Shown here: positions 55,877-64,000 of the stretch, piece after piece
Layout: each line of letters opens with the position of its first letter
Numbering within the stretch: the first letter of the stretch is position 1
Assembly (NCBI RefSeq): GCF_001704295.1
Contig: NZ_CP012334.1
Coordinates: forward strand, 2,492,084-2,556,083
Length of the DNA stretch: 64,000 nucleotides
Direction of reading: 5' to 3'
Origin: Bordetella sp. H567
Lineage (GTDB): Bacteria; Pseudomonadota; Gammaproteobacteria; Burkholderiales; Burkholderiaceae_B
Position numbers and translations under genes: made by a program
Notes under the pieces: model-generated
Told to the model about the DNA's origin: nothing
What the model saw: only the letters and a program-made list of their open reading frames with translations
Database searches by the model: none

Positions 55877-57292
55877 ATGTGGGATGTATTGGTTATCGGC
55901 GGCGGCAACGCCGCGCTTTGCGCTGCGCTCATGGCCAGGGAGGCCGGTGCCAGCGTCCTGATGCTGGAGTCCGCGCCCAAGGAATGGCGCGGCGGCAATT
56001 CGCAGCACACCCGCAACCTGCGCTGCATGCACGATGCGCCGCAGGACGTGCTGGTCGAGGCATACCCGGAAGAAGAGTTCTGGCAGGACCTGCTGAAGGT
56101 CACGGGCGGGATCACCAACGAGCACCTGGCGCGACTCACGATCCGTGCCTCGTCGACCTGTCGGCCCTGGATGCGCAAGCACGGGGTGAATTTTCAGCCC
56201 CCGCTGTCCGGCGCGCTGCATGTGGCGCGCACCAATGCCTTCTTCATGGGCGGCGGCAAGGCCCTGGTCAATGCCTACTACCGCAGCGCCGAATCGCTGG
56301 GCGTACAGGTGCGCTACGACGCGCCCGTCGAACGCCTGGAACTGCGCGACGGCCGCTTCGTCGCGGCCTTCGTCGGCCAGGAACGCATCGAGGCCAAGGC
56401 CTGCGTGCTGGCGGCCGGCGGCTTCGAATCCAACCGCGAGTGGCTGCGCGAGGCCTGGGGCCAGAACGAGCGCGGCGAATGGCCGGCGGACAACTTCCTG
56501 ATCCGCGGCACGCGGTTCAACAAGGGCGTGCTGCTGAAGTTCATGATGGACGCGGGCGCGGACATCATCGGCGATCCGTCGCAGTCGCACTGCGTGGCCA
56601 TCGACGCGCGCGCGCCGGAGTATGACGGCGGCATCTGCACGCGCATCGATTGCGTGTCGCTGGGCGTGGTCGTCAACCGCGACGCCCAGCGCTTCTATGA
56701 CGAAGGCGAGGATTTCTGGCCGAAGCGCTATGCGATCTGGGGCCGCCTGGTGGCGGGCCAGCCTGACCAGATCGCTTATTCGATCATCGATGCCAAGGCC
56801 GTCGGCCGCTTCATGCCGCCGGTATTTCCTGGCACGCAGGCCGATACGCTGGAAGAGCTGGCGCGCAAGCTGGGCCTGGACGAAGCTCGCTTCATGCAGA
56901 CCATGCGCGAATACAACGAAGCCTGCCGCGTCGGTACGTTCGACCACACCACGCTGGACGATTGCCACACCGAGGGCATCGCGCCTGCCAAGACCCATTG
57001 GGCCCGTCCCATCGACCGCGCGCCGTTCTTCGGCTATCCACTACGGCCCGGTATCACGTTTACCTACCTGGGCCTGAAGGTGAACGACGAAGCCGCCGTG
57101 CACTTCAATGGCATGCCCAGCGACAACCTGTTCGTCGCGGGAGAAATGATGGCCGGCAACGTGCTCGGCAAGGGTTATACCGCCGGTGTCGGCATGTCGA
57201 TCGGCACGGCATTCGGCCGCATCGCGGGTACGCAGGCCGCGCTGGCCGCGGGAAAGAAATCATCCATGGGAGCCGCCCTTGAAACAGCTTGA
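55877..57292 (+). CDS. tcuA: FAD-dependent tricarballylate dehydrogenase TcuA-like
   Basis: This is a 471-residue flavoprotein of the fumarate reductase/succinate dehydrogenase flavoprotein family. FAD binding is shown by [22 protein letters not shown] and [12 protein letters not shown] near the N terminus. [14 protein letters not shown] lies in the middle, with active-site Arg/His-bearing segments and [19 protein letters not shown] at the end. In Salmonella, TcuA oxidises tricarballylate to cis-aconitate. The ATG follows AAGGAGGGC. It is coupled with TcuB, whose start lies inside its last codons. Confidence 0.9.
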   Translation: MWDVLVIGGGNAALCAALMAREAGASVLMLESAPKEWRGGNSQHTRNLRCMHDAPQDVLVEAYPEEEFWQDLLKVTGGITNEHLARLTIRASSTCRPWMRKHGVNFQPPLSGALHVARTNAFFMGGGKALVNAYYRSAESLGVQVRYDAPVERLELRDGRFVAAFVGQERIEAKACVLAAGGFESNREWLREAWGQNERGEWPADNFLIRGTRFNKGVLLKFMMDAGADIIGDPSQSHCVAIDARAPEYDGGICTRIDCVSLGVVVNRDAQRFYDEGEDFWPKRYAIWGRLVAGQPDQIAYSIIDAKAVGRFMPPVFPGTQADTLEELARKLGLDEARFMQTMREYNEACRVGTFDHTTLDDCHTEGIAPAKTHWARPIDRAPFFGYPLRPGITFTYLGLKVNDEAAVHFNGMPSDNLFVAGEMMAGNVLGKGYTAGVGMSIGTAFGRIAGTQAALAAGKKSSMGAALETA

Positions 57293-58529
57293 AGCCCTCG
57301 TCAAACAGGCGAGCGCCATGCATATCGTTACGCCCGACGCTTCGGTCACCCCGGCCCGCACGGCCGAGGGGCACAGCGCCATGAAGGAAACGCCCGTCAA
57401 GTTCGTGCGCGCCGGCGCCCAGGCGCCGACCACCGAAGACGAAGAGGAAGTCGCGCGCGTCATGCAGATCTGCAACGCCTGCCGCTACTGCGAAGGCTTC
57501 TGCGCCGTCTTCCCCGCGATGACGCGCCGCCTGGAGTTCGGCAAGGCAGACGTCAACTACCTGGCCAACCTGTGCCACAACTGCGGCGCCTGTCTGTACG
57601 CCTGCCAGTACGCGCCGCCGCACGAGTTCGGCGTCAACGTACCGCAGGCCATGGCCAAGGTGCGGGTGCAGACCTACACCGATTACGCGTGGCCCGCCGC
57701 CCTGGGGTCGCTGTACAAGCGCAACGGCCTAACGCTGTCGCTGGCGACCGCGGCGATGCTGGCCTTGTTCCTGGCGCTGACGATCCTATCCGCCGGGTCG
57801 TTGATCCACGCTCCGCTGGCCGGCAACTTCTACGCCATCTTCCCGCACAACACGCTCGCACTGATGTTCGGCGTCGTCTTCCTGTTCGCCATCCTGGCGC
57901 TGGGCATCGGCGTGACGCGCTTCTGGCGCAATGTGTCGCCGGGCAAGGCCAGCGGGCCGGCCGTGGCCGAAGCCGCGCACGACGCCTTGCGCCTGCGCTA
58001 TCTGGACGGCGGCCACGGCAAGGGGTGCAATGAAAACGACGACGCCTTCACGCTGGCGCGCCGCCGCTTTCACCACTTCACGTTCTACGGCTTCATGCTG
58101 TGCTTCGCCGCCACCTGCGTGGGGACGCTGTATCACTTTCTGCTGGACTATCACGCGCCGTATCCTTTCTTCAGCGCGCCGGTCCTGCTGGGTACCGCGG
58201 GCGGCATCGGGTTGCTGATCGGGCCGGCCGGCCTGCTGTGGCTGAACCTGCGCCGGCATCCGGAGCAGGGGGACGTGGCGCAGCGCCCGATGGATCGCGG
58301 TTTCATCGTGCTGCTGTTCCTGATCTCGCTGACCGGGCTGGGGTTGCTGGCGTGGCGCGATACCGGCGCGATGGGCCTGCTGCTGGCCATCCACCTGGGC
58401 GCCGTGATGGCCTTGTTCCTGACGCTGCCCTACAGCAAGTTCGCGCACGGCATCTACCGCAGCGCCGCGCTGCTGAAGTGGAATATCGAGAAGCGCCAGC
58501 CGAACTCGCTGCAACTGGGTTCGGACTAG
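57279..58529 (+). CDS. tcuB: Tricarballylate utilisation protein TcuB-like
   Basis: This is a 416-residue membrane iron-sulfur protein. Two ferredoxin-like clusters are visible as [11 protein letters not shown] and [11 protein letters not shown]. About six membrane helices follow, with a His-rich segment ([14 protein letters not shown]) that may bind heme. It carries electrons from TcuA to the quinone pool. The TTG at 57279 is chosen because GGGAGCC precedes it and [11 protein letters not shown] is a plausible start; an ATG at 57318 is the alternative. It overlaps the tcuA end by 14 bases. Confidence 0.9.
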   Translation: MKQLEALVKQASAMHIVTPDASVTPARTAEGHSAMKETPVKFVRAGAQAPTTEDEEEVARVMQICNACRYCEGFCAVFPAMTRRLEFGKADVNYLANLCHNCGACLYACQYAPPHEFGVNVPQAMAKVRVQTYTDYAWPAALGSLYKRNGLTLSLATAAMLALFLALTILSAGSLIHAPLAGNFYAIFPHNTLALMFGVVFLFAILALGIGVTRFWRNVSPGKASGPAVAEAAHDALRLRYLDGGHGKGCNENDDAFTLARRRFHHFTFYGFMLCFAATCVGTLYHFLLDYHAPYPFFSAPVLLGTAGGIGLLIGPAGLLWLNLRRHPEQGDVAQRPMDRGFIVLLFLISLTGLGLLAWRDTGAMGLLLAIHLGAVMALFLTLPYSKFAHGIYRSAALLKWNIEKRQPNSLQLGSD

Positions 58530-58572
58530 GCCTCAGGCAAGCTCCATCCCGCGGGGCGGTCGCGGGCGCGGC

Positions 58573-59883
58573 TTATTCCTCGACCGGTCTTTCCCGGTAG
58601 TACCACGTCAGTACCGGCAAGGCGGAAATGCCGTGCACGAAGACCGATACCGTGATGACGCTCAACAGGATAGGCACTAGCGGCTTGACCTGGCCCGCGG
58701 CGTGCTCCAGCGCGAACAGCAGGTAGAAGAACGTGCCCACGCCGCGGAATCCCAGCCAGGACGCCACCAGGCGCTCGCGCCAGGGCGCGCCCGTGCCGGC
58801 CATGGCCGCCTGGACGGCCACCGGCCGGGCAACGAAGAAGAGCAGCGCGATCATGGTCAGTGGCGCCCAGCCGATCAGTTCGCGCCAGTGCGCGGAGATC
58901 ACACTGCCTATCAGCAGCATCAGCGCCAGTTCGACGATACGTTCCATTTCCACGGAAAACGCCATCATGGATTCGGCAAGGTAGGCGTGCGCCAGTTGAG
59001 GGTCCTGGGCCGCTTCGCGGCCTTCGCCGCGCGGGACATCGTGCAGGGCTTCGCGTGGCCTTTCGTCGCCGGTGGCCCGCATTTCGCGCCGGCGCAGGGC
59101 CACGCCGGCACAGAAGACCGCCAGGAAGCCGTAGCCGTGCACCAGCAGAGTCAGTCCATAGCAGGCGGTCATCAGTCCCAGGGCGAGGAAGCCTTCGAAG
59201 CCCAGCGCCTTGGCATAGCGGATCCGCAACCGGGCCACCAGGGTCTGGGTGAATGTTCCCATCGCCCAGCCGATGATCGTCGCGGCGACGATGCCCCATG
59301 CCAGTTCGCCGGCAAGCTTCCACGCCGGATCCAGCGCAGCGGCCGGCGTTCCGCACAGCATGACGCCCAACAGGGCGAAAGGATAGGCGGCGCCGTCGTT
59401 GGCGCCCCCTTCGCCGGACAGGGAAAAGCGCAACGGATCGTCGTCGCCGGCCTCGCGCGGCCGCAGCTCGCTGGCCAGCACGGGATCGGTCGGTGCCAGC
59501 GCGGCGCCCAGGACCAGGGCCGGTCCCAGCGGCAGTTGCAAGCCGTAGTAAGCAGCAGCCGTCATCACCGCGATGGTGATGATCATCGCCGGCAGTGCCA
59601 GCCGGAATGGAGGCGACCATAAGGGATGGCCCAGCGGCGCGCGTAGATGCAGGCCGATCGCGAATAGCGCGACGATCAAGCCGGCCTCGGTAATGATCCG
59701 TACGGTATGCGTGTCCCGATAGATGTCGATATCGAGCAGGCCGGCGCCCGCGGGGCCGATGGCGAAGCCCACGGCCAGGTAAATCATGGAGCCCGTGACG
59801 GGCAGGCGCGCGATCACATTGCGCGCCAGCGCCATGGCGATCAGCAGGGCGCCGACCAGCACGTACCAGATGGCTTCGATCAT
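58573..59883 (-). CDS. Cation:proton antiporter (CPA1, NhaP-like)
   Basis: This is a 436-residue integral membrane protein with about twelve helices. Key CPA1 features are GSMIYLAVGFAIGPAGAGLL, APTDPVLASEL with the Thr-Asp pair, and EGGANDGAAYPFALLG, where Asn-Asp is the ion-binding motif. It exchanges Na+ or K+ for H+ across the inner membrane. The ATG at 59883 has GGCGGAAA upstream. It converges with tcuB and is not obviously linked to the neighbours. Confidence 0.9.
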   Translation of the reverse strand: MIEAIWYVLVGALLIAMALARNVIARLPVTGSMIYLAVGFAIGPAGAGLLDIDIYRDTHTVRIITEAGLIVALFAIGLHLRAPLGHPLWSPPFRLALPAMIITIAVMTAAAYYGLQLPLGPALVLGAALAPTDPVLASELRPREAGDDDPLRFSLSGEGGANDGAAYPFALLGVMLCGTPAAALDPAWKLAGELAWGIVAATIIGWAMGTFTQTLVARLRIRYAKALGFEGFLALGLMTACYGLTLLVHGYGFLAVFCAGVALRRREMRATGDERPREALHDVPRGEGREAAQDPQLAHAYLAESMMAFSVEMERIVELALMLLIGSVISAHWRELIGWAPLTMIALLFFVARPVAVQAAMAGTGAPWRERLVASWLGFRGVGTFFYLLFALEHAAGQVKPLVPILLSVITVSVFVHGISALPVLTWYYRERPVEE

Positions 59884-60007
59884 GGGAAAGTTTCCGCCTA
59901 TTGCGCCAGGGTGCGCCGCCAGGCAAGGCCCGCCCGGCGGCATCGGCGCGCTTCAGCACGTGCCATGCCCATCCTTGCGGGGGGCGCGGTGTCTGGTCCT
60001 TCGCCGA

Positions 60008-60808
60008 TCAGCCACGGACACGGACGGGAGGAATCCTGGCCGCGTAGGCGTCGAGGTTGGCGGCGCACGTGCGTTCGTCCAGTTTCTTCCTGGCGTGGGC
60101 GGCCATCAGCCCGGGGCCGCCGGTTACCACGTCGTATACACGCTGCGACGCGGCCGTGAGAAGGACACGAGTGACCTCCTGCGCCAGGTCGTGCCGGTTC
60201 TGGCCGGCGTTCACGATGCGCAGTTCGCGCGGCGGCTTGCGCGGCAATTGGCTCAGCCCATTGTCCTGGACGTCCAGGCGCACCAGGCGTTCAGGCAACG
60301 GCTCCGGCAGGGACGTCAGGTTGTTTCGGGAGACGTCCAGCACGACCAGCCGCGCCGGCAGCGGCGTTCGCAGGAGCTTGATCCGGTTGCCCGCCAGCAC
60401 CAGGAACTGGATGCCGCAGGGTAGCTGGGTGACTTCGGACAAGCGGTTGTCCGAGAGATCCAGGCTGAAGACGTTCGGAATGACGGGCGGAATCCGGAGC
60501 AGGCCCAGGCCCTTCAAGGACAGCTTGGCATTGCCGCCTTGCGCGATGGCCGCTTCGATGCGCAGGCGGGCGGTGGCGCGGTCTTCGCCCACTTCGGCGC
60601 CTTGCACGTAGCTGTCCAGTATCCTGGCCAGGCGCGGATCCAGCTTGATGCCGCTGGAGACGGCGACGGGTTCGCCGGGCGCGCCGGCCTGTTCGATCGC
60701 CGCGACCGCCTCGTCCAGGGCACTTCGTGCCACAAGGACATCCGCCTGTGGAGGCCGCAGGTCCAGCGACACGTTGGGATTGTTGCTCAATGGGCTTATG
60801 ACGATCAT
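60008..60808 (-). CDS. IpaH-like leucine-rich-repeat protein without E3 domain
   Basis: This 266-residue protein has no signal peptide or membrane segment. Residues about 1-50 are rich in Ser, Asn, Pro and Ala, as in type III secretion signals. A helix RLRIEAAIAQGGNAKLSLKG leads into four or five repeats of about 20-22 residues with the pattern LP-x-x-L-x-x-L-x-V-x-x-N-x-L-x-x-LP, for example LPERLVRLDVQDNGLSQLP. This is the LRR class of IpaH/SspH/YopM effectors. The last 60 residues are helical and basic, and no NEL Cys-x-Asp domain follows. It could be a truncated ligase, a YopM-like adaptor, or a cytoplasmic LRR protein. The ATG at 60808 follows CCGAGGTTGCC. Confidence 0.75.
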   Translation of the reverse strand: MIVISPLSNNPNVSLDLRPPQADVLVARSALDEAVAAIEQAGAPGEPVAVSSGIKLDPRLARILDSYVQGAEVGEDRATARLRIEAAIAQGGNAKLSLKGLGLLRIPPVIPNVFSLDLSDNRLSEVTQLPCGIQFLVLAGNRIKLLRTPLPARLVVLDVSRNNLTSLPEPLPERLVRLDVQDNGLSQLPRKPPRELRIVNAGQNRHDLAQEVTRVLLTAASQRVYDVVTGGPGLMAAHARKKLDERTCAANLDAYAARIPPVRVRG

Positions 60809-60927
60809 TATGGCAACCTCGGGGTAGGGAAGCACTAGGCGCGTTTCCGTTACGGGCACGGCCCGGCGGTTCCAGGCCTGGCGGCCGCTTGACTTCCGGC
60901 GAATCGGAAAATCACGAATCCGGACTT

Positions 60928-61698
60928 ATGGATAAAACGCTACTGAAGGGCCTGATGGTGCTGGAGGCCGTGACCGAGGTCGACCACCGGCCCCGCACGA
61001 TCGAGGAACTGGCCGCACGGGTGGGACTGACGCGCAGCAATACGCATCGCACGCTGCAAACCCTGGTGCATGCGGGCTATATCGCGAAGGACGACGACAG
61101 CGGGGAATACCGCGCCACCGTGCGGCTGTTCGAGCTGGGCGCACGGCAGCTGGCGCGCATGGACGTACGCAAGCTGGCGCAGCCGGCCATGCGCCGCCTG
61201 GCGGAACAGTCGGCGGAAACCGTGCATTTGTCGCTGCTGGACGGCATGGAGGTCGTGTACATCGACAAGATCGACAGTGCCCAGCCGGTGCGCGCCTATT
61301 CGTATGTCGGCGGACGCGCACCCGCGTACGCGGTGGCCACGGGCAAGGTGTTGCTGGCCCACCAGCCGGAAGGCTATATCGCGCGCTACGCCGATGCGCT
61401 GCAGCCGCACACGCCGAGGACCATCGTTTCCATGGCGGCGCTGGAAGAAGAAATACGCAAGATACGGCGCCAGGGCTACGCCGCCAACCGCGGCGAATGG
61501 CGCGCCACCGTGGGCGGCGTGGCCGTGGCGATCTTCAACAGCCTGGGCCAGCCGGTGGCGGCATTGGGGATTTCCGGCCCGCTGGAACGCCTGACCGCCT
61601 CGCGCATGCGCGAACTGGCGCCTGCCGTGGCGGCATCCGCGGCCGAAGTCTCCGAACTCATGGGGTATCGGGCGGCGGCGCATGCCGGGCCGCCCTGA
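60928..61698 (+). CDS. IclR family transcriptional regulator
   Basis: This is a 256-residue IclR regulator. The winged helix has LKGLMVLEAVTEVDHRPRTIEELA and LTRSNTHRTLQTLVHAGYI. The effector domain includes VYIDKIDSAQPVRAYSYVGGRAP, VATGKVLLAHQPEGY and GISGPLERLTASRM. The ATG at 60928 lacks a strong ribosome site. It converges on the dioxygenase gene with seven bases between and is divergent from the LRR gene. Target unknown; the dioxygenase is a plausible candidate. Confidence 0.92.
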   Translation: MDKTLLKGLMVLEAVTEVDHRPRTIEELAARVGLTRSNTHRTLQTLVHAGYIAKDDDSGEYRATVRLFELGARQLARMDVRKLAQPAMRRLAEQSAETVHLSLLDGMEVVYIDKIDSAQPVRAYSYVGGRAPAYAVATGKVLLAHQPEGYIARYADALQPHTPRTIVSMAALEEEIRKIRRQGYAANRGEWRATVGGVAVAIFNSLGQPVAALGISGPLERLTASRMRELAPAVAASAAEVSELMGYRAAAHAGPP

Positions 61699-61705
61699 TC
61701 AGCCC

Positions 61706-62716
61706 TCAACCGTTATAGAACCTGCGCCCGTGGTTCCGCAGCCACAGCCTGACCAGATGGCGCTTGCGGTCTTCTTCTGCGTAGTCGACGAAGGCGGTCC
61801 GGCGATGGCCCAGGCGGGTGTTGTCGACGATCTGGATCTGGCCCGCCTCGAAGAAGAATTCCCGCGACCAGCGAGGCTCCATCATGATGGATTCCAGCGT
61901 GTACAGCGCGGCCTTGGTCTGTTCATCCATTTCCTGGCCCGCCATGGCGTAGCCGGTGACTACATGGCGATGCGACAGGCGGCACAGGGTACGGCCCTCG
62001 TGCGTCTGGAACAGGGGATGGCTGATCAATTTGGCGTCGTCCGGCGCATGTTCGCGCTGGCGGTCGAACAGGTAGGGCTGGTATAGCCGCTCCACCAGGT
62101 CCGGATGCGAGGCGAGCATTTCGTTATAGACCGAATAGAAGCTGACGATGCTGCTGATGCCGCCTTCCATGGCCGGGCGCAGGCACAGCAGCGCCACGTA
62201 GTCGGGCGGATACAGGTTATAGCTGTTGTCGGTATGGAAATTCTGCTCGGCGTTGGTGATGTCCGGCCGCACGCCGTTGCCCGGTGGCTTGCCCAAGTCG
62301 CGCACGTCATAGATGACCTTGCCGTCCCAGCTTTGTGCCACCGGCCGCGAGACGATCTGGGCCAGCAGCCAGTACACGGCGCGCGCCTCGTCGACGGTGT
62401 AATCGTCCATGGGCAGCTTGTCGACGATCACGAAGCCCACGCCGTGTTCCAGGACGGCGCGCGCGCGCGTCATCATCGCGCGGCAGGCGGGCAGGTCGAA
62501 ATCCTCGATCTGCAGCAGCGGCGTCGGCAGGGGATTGCGCCTGAGGGTCTCCACGAGTTCGTCCAGCTCCTTGCGGCTGCCGGCGTCCAGCGCAATGATG
62601 CCGTCCTCGGGCGCCAGCGTGTCGCGGCGCCAGACGACCGGGCCTTCGAAAGGCGTGTCGCGGGCCCGGATGGACTCGTCGTGATGTTCGGCAAGAATGC
62701 GTTCGATGGCGCCCAT
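61706..62716 (-). CDS. TauD/TfdA family Fe(II)/2-oxoglutarate dioxygenase-like protein
   Basis: This 336-residue enzyme of the TauD/TfdA fold shows the metal triad as HTD in AEQNFHTDNSYNLYP and a distal His in NTRLGHRRTAF, with an Arg-rich C-terminal segment (RHLVRLWLRNHGRR) for 2-oxoglutarate binding. Such enzymes hydroxylate small acids, sulfonates, betaines or phenoxyacetates. The ATG at 62716 is preceded by GGAGGAAG. It lies between IclR and LysR regulators and has no transporter next to it. Substrate unknown. Confidence 0.88.
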   Translation of the reverse strand: MGAIERILAEHHDESIRARDTPFEGPVVWRRDTLAPEDGIIALDAGSRKELDELVETLRRNPLPTPLLQIEDFDLPACRAMMTRARAVLEHGVGFVIVDKLPMDDYTVDEARAVYWLLAQIVSRPVAQSWDGKVIYDVRDLGKPPGNGVRPDITNAEQNFHTDNSYNLYPPDYVALLCLRPAMEGGISSIVSFYSVYNEMLASHPDLVERLYQPYLFDRQREHAPDDAKLISHPLFQTHEGRTLCRLSHRHVVTGYAMAGQEMDEQTKAALYTLESIMMEPRWSREFFFEAGQIQIVDNTRLGHRRTAFVDYAEEDRKRHLVRLWLRNHGRRFYNG

Positions 62717-62867
62717 GTCTTCCTCCGGTTTTGCGGCCGTGCGAGGCGGGTTCGCGGTGTACGGCTCGATCACAGTCTAGGCGCCGGCATTGATCGAAGA
62801 AAGCGATTTATTTTTTAGAAACTTCATCGGATACTTCGATGTAGCGCAACGCATCCCGGAGCACCGC

Positions 62868-63821
62868 ATGCACATACGGCAGTTGGAGACCTTCATCCGC
62901 ATCGTCGATACCGGCAGCTTCGCCGGCGCGGCGCAGGCCATGCATGCGACGCAATCGACGATCTCCGCGCGCATGCGCGAGCTGGAGGCATCGCTGGGCG
63001 TCCCCTTGTTCGACCGCAGCGGCCACCGCGCCGTGCTGACGCCCCGCGGCCGGGCGCTACTGGCCCGCGCGCGGCAGATGGTCGGCCTTGCCGCGGACAT
63101 CGCGCGCGATATCGGCGATGCGCACGGCGCCAGCGGCATCGTGCGCATCGGCGTGGCCGGGTTGGTGGCGATGACCTGGCTGCCTCGCCTGATGGCCGCG
63201 CTGCGCCAGCGTTTTCCGGCGGTGACCGTGCAACTGGAGATCGCGTTGACCACGCCGCTGGTCGAACGCCTGGCCACTGGGGAGCTGGATCTGGCCATCG
63301 CGACGGGGCCCGTGCACGGCGCGCGCCTCGCGTGCCTGTCGCTGGGCTACGACGAGTTCGTCTGGATGGGACCGCCCGGGCTGGCGTTGCCGCCTCGCGC
63401 GCTGAGCCCGGCGGAACTGGCGGAGTTGCCGGTCCTGGGCTTGTCCGAGGCATCCCATCACTATCCGGTGATCGAGCAATGGTTCAGCGCCGGCAAGGCC
63501 TCCTACCAGCCGGTGGTCTCTTGCAGCAATGTCCGGGTGCTGGCCGACCTGACGATGGCCGGCCTGGGGGTGAGCCTGCTGCCCCTGCGGTCCTGCCGCC
63601 AGGAGCTGGAAGCCGGACAGCTGCGCCGGATTGACGCACGGCCAGCGCTGCCACCGGTGGAATTCGTGGCGGTCCACAAGCGCGACGTGCTGGACCCGCT
63701 GGTAGGCGCCATCGCGGCGCTGGCGCGCGAGACCAGCGAATTCCCCGCGATCGGACTTCCCGCTACTTCTTCGCGATCTCCTTCCCGCCGGCAGCCTGCA
63801 CGACCGCGGTCCACTTCTTGA
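62868..63821 (+). CDS. LysR family transcriptional regulator
   Basis: This is a 317-residue LysR protein: [40 protein letters not shown] is the winged helix, and the effector domain has [20 protein letters not shown]. The last 25 residues ([20 protein letters not shown] region) are low-complexity and lie antisense to the next Bug gene, so the original stop may have been lost. It is divergent from the dioxygenase gene with a 151-bp spacer containing CTTCATCG and CTTCGATG repeats near 62823-62841. Confidence 0.88.
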   Translation: MHIRQLETFIRIVDTGSFAGAAQAMHATQSTISARMRELEASLGVPLFDRSGHRAVLTPRGRALLARARQMVGLAADIARDIGDAHGASGIVRIGVAGLVAMTWLPRLMAALRQRFPAVTVQLEIALTTPLVERLATGELDLAIATGPVHGARLACLSLGYDEFVWMGPPGLALPPRALSPAELAELPVLGLSEASHHYPVIEQWFSAGKASYQPVVSCSNVRVLADLTMAGLGVSLLPLRSCRQELEAGQLRRIDARPALPPVEFVAVHKRDVLDPLVGAIAALARETSEFPAIGLPATSSRSPSRRQPARPRSTS

Positions 63822-64000
63822 GTTCGGCCTGCAGCATCTGCGTGGTCTGGTCCGGCGTGGTGGTGACGGCTTCGGCGCCTTGCTGGCGGAACTTTTGCTG
63901 GACCTCCGGCATGGCCCCGACTTCCTTCATGGCGGCGGCCAGTTTGTCGATCACGGGCTTGGGCGTGCGCGCCGGCGCGAGCACGGCATAGGCATTGGTG
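63763..64000 (-). CDS. Bug family receptor, C-terminal part (runs off the window)
   Basis: The open frame continues past the right edge. The visible 78 residues (from TNAYAVLAPARTPKPVIDKL to GGKEIAKK) are the C terminus of a Bug receptor; the pattern LAPARTPKPVIDKLAAAM matches the equivalent part of the other Bug proteins here. Its 3' end overlaps the convergent LysR gene by 59 bases. The signal peptide and start lie outside the window. Confidence 0.85.
   Translation of the reverse strand, partial: TNAYAVLAPARTPKPVIDKLAAAMKEVGAMPEVQQKFRQQGAEAVTTTPDQTTQMLQAELKKWTAVVQAAGGKEIAKK

Overview
The window looks like a chromosome segment of a Bordetella- or Achromobacter-like betaproteobacterium (Alcaligenaceae). 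The DNA is very GC-rich. It carries five complete and one partial periplasmic receptor of the 'Bug' type (tripartite tricarboxylate transporter receptors), a family that is hugely expanded in this group. LysR and IclR regulators sit beside small catabolic operons throughout. No rRNA, tRNA, CRISPR array, transposase or phage gene was seen. The genus is an inference.

Layout: (a) 1-4.3 kb: the 3' part of a large repeat-bearing protein that may be a type III effector, an SDR-fold protein lacking its catalytic residues, and a broken gene with a NEL-type (IpaH/SspH) E3 ubiquitin ligase domain. (b) 4.3-9.4 kb: a succinate-semialdehyde-type dehydrogenase divergent from a Bug receptor, an isopropylmalate/isocitrate dehydrogenase relative and an isocitrate-lyase/PEP-mutase family lyase. 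(c) 9.4-15.5 kb: a three-gene RND efflux operon. (d) 15.9-23.2 kb: a lactate-dehydrogenase-like flavoenzyme, a LysR regulator, two MmgE/PrpD proteins and two Bug receptors. (e) 23.4-30.8 kb: an IclR regulator divergent from an eight-gene acyl-CoA operon (crotonase, SDR, two CoA-transferase subunits, nitronate-monooxygenase-like flavoprotein, MaoC, DUF35, Cys-less thiolase-like protein). (f) 30.8-39 kb: SelW-like protein with LysR, TauE/SafE permease, NAD(P)HX repair enzyme, a lipoprotein hydrolase, and modABC with a short ModE-like regulator. (g) 39-43.2 kb: LysR, an unusual aconitase-family large/small pair and a Bug receptor. (h) 43.2-46.1 kb: a His/Asp-rich periplasmic protein, a Spy/CpxP-like protein and a lower-GC membrane protein. 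(i) 46.2-51.8 kb: LysR, a gamma-glutamyltransferase-family enzyme, a Bug receptor, a GAF protein, a VOC protein and a YjbQ protein. (j) 51.9-58.5 kb: a TRAP transporter, LysR and the TcuAB tricarballylate oxidation pair. (k) 58.6-64 kb: a cation/proton antiporter, an IpaH-like leucine-rich-repeat protein without an E3 domain, IclR, a TauD-like dioxygenase, LysR and the end of another Bug receptor.

The genes mostly form regulator, binding protein and enzyme units for uptake and breakdown of carboxylic acids. The Bug receptors lack adjacent TctA/TctB membrane genes, so they would have to share membrane partners encoded elsewhere. The most unusual content is of two kinds. One is the set of effector-like pieces: the NEL remnant, the LRR-only protein and the repeat-rich protein at the left edge. 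The other is the IclR-flanked operon, whose last three genes (MaoC, DUF35, thiolase-like protein with Ser in place of Cys) resemble a hydratase/retro-aldolase module rather than ordinary beta-oxidation.
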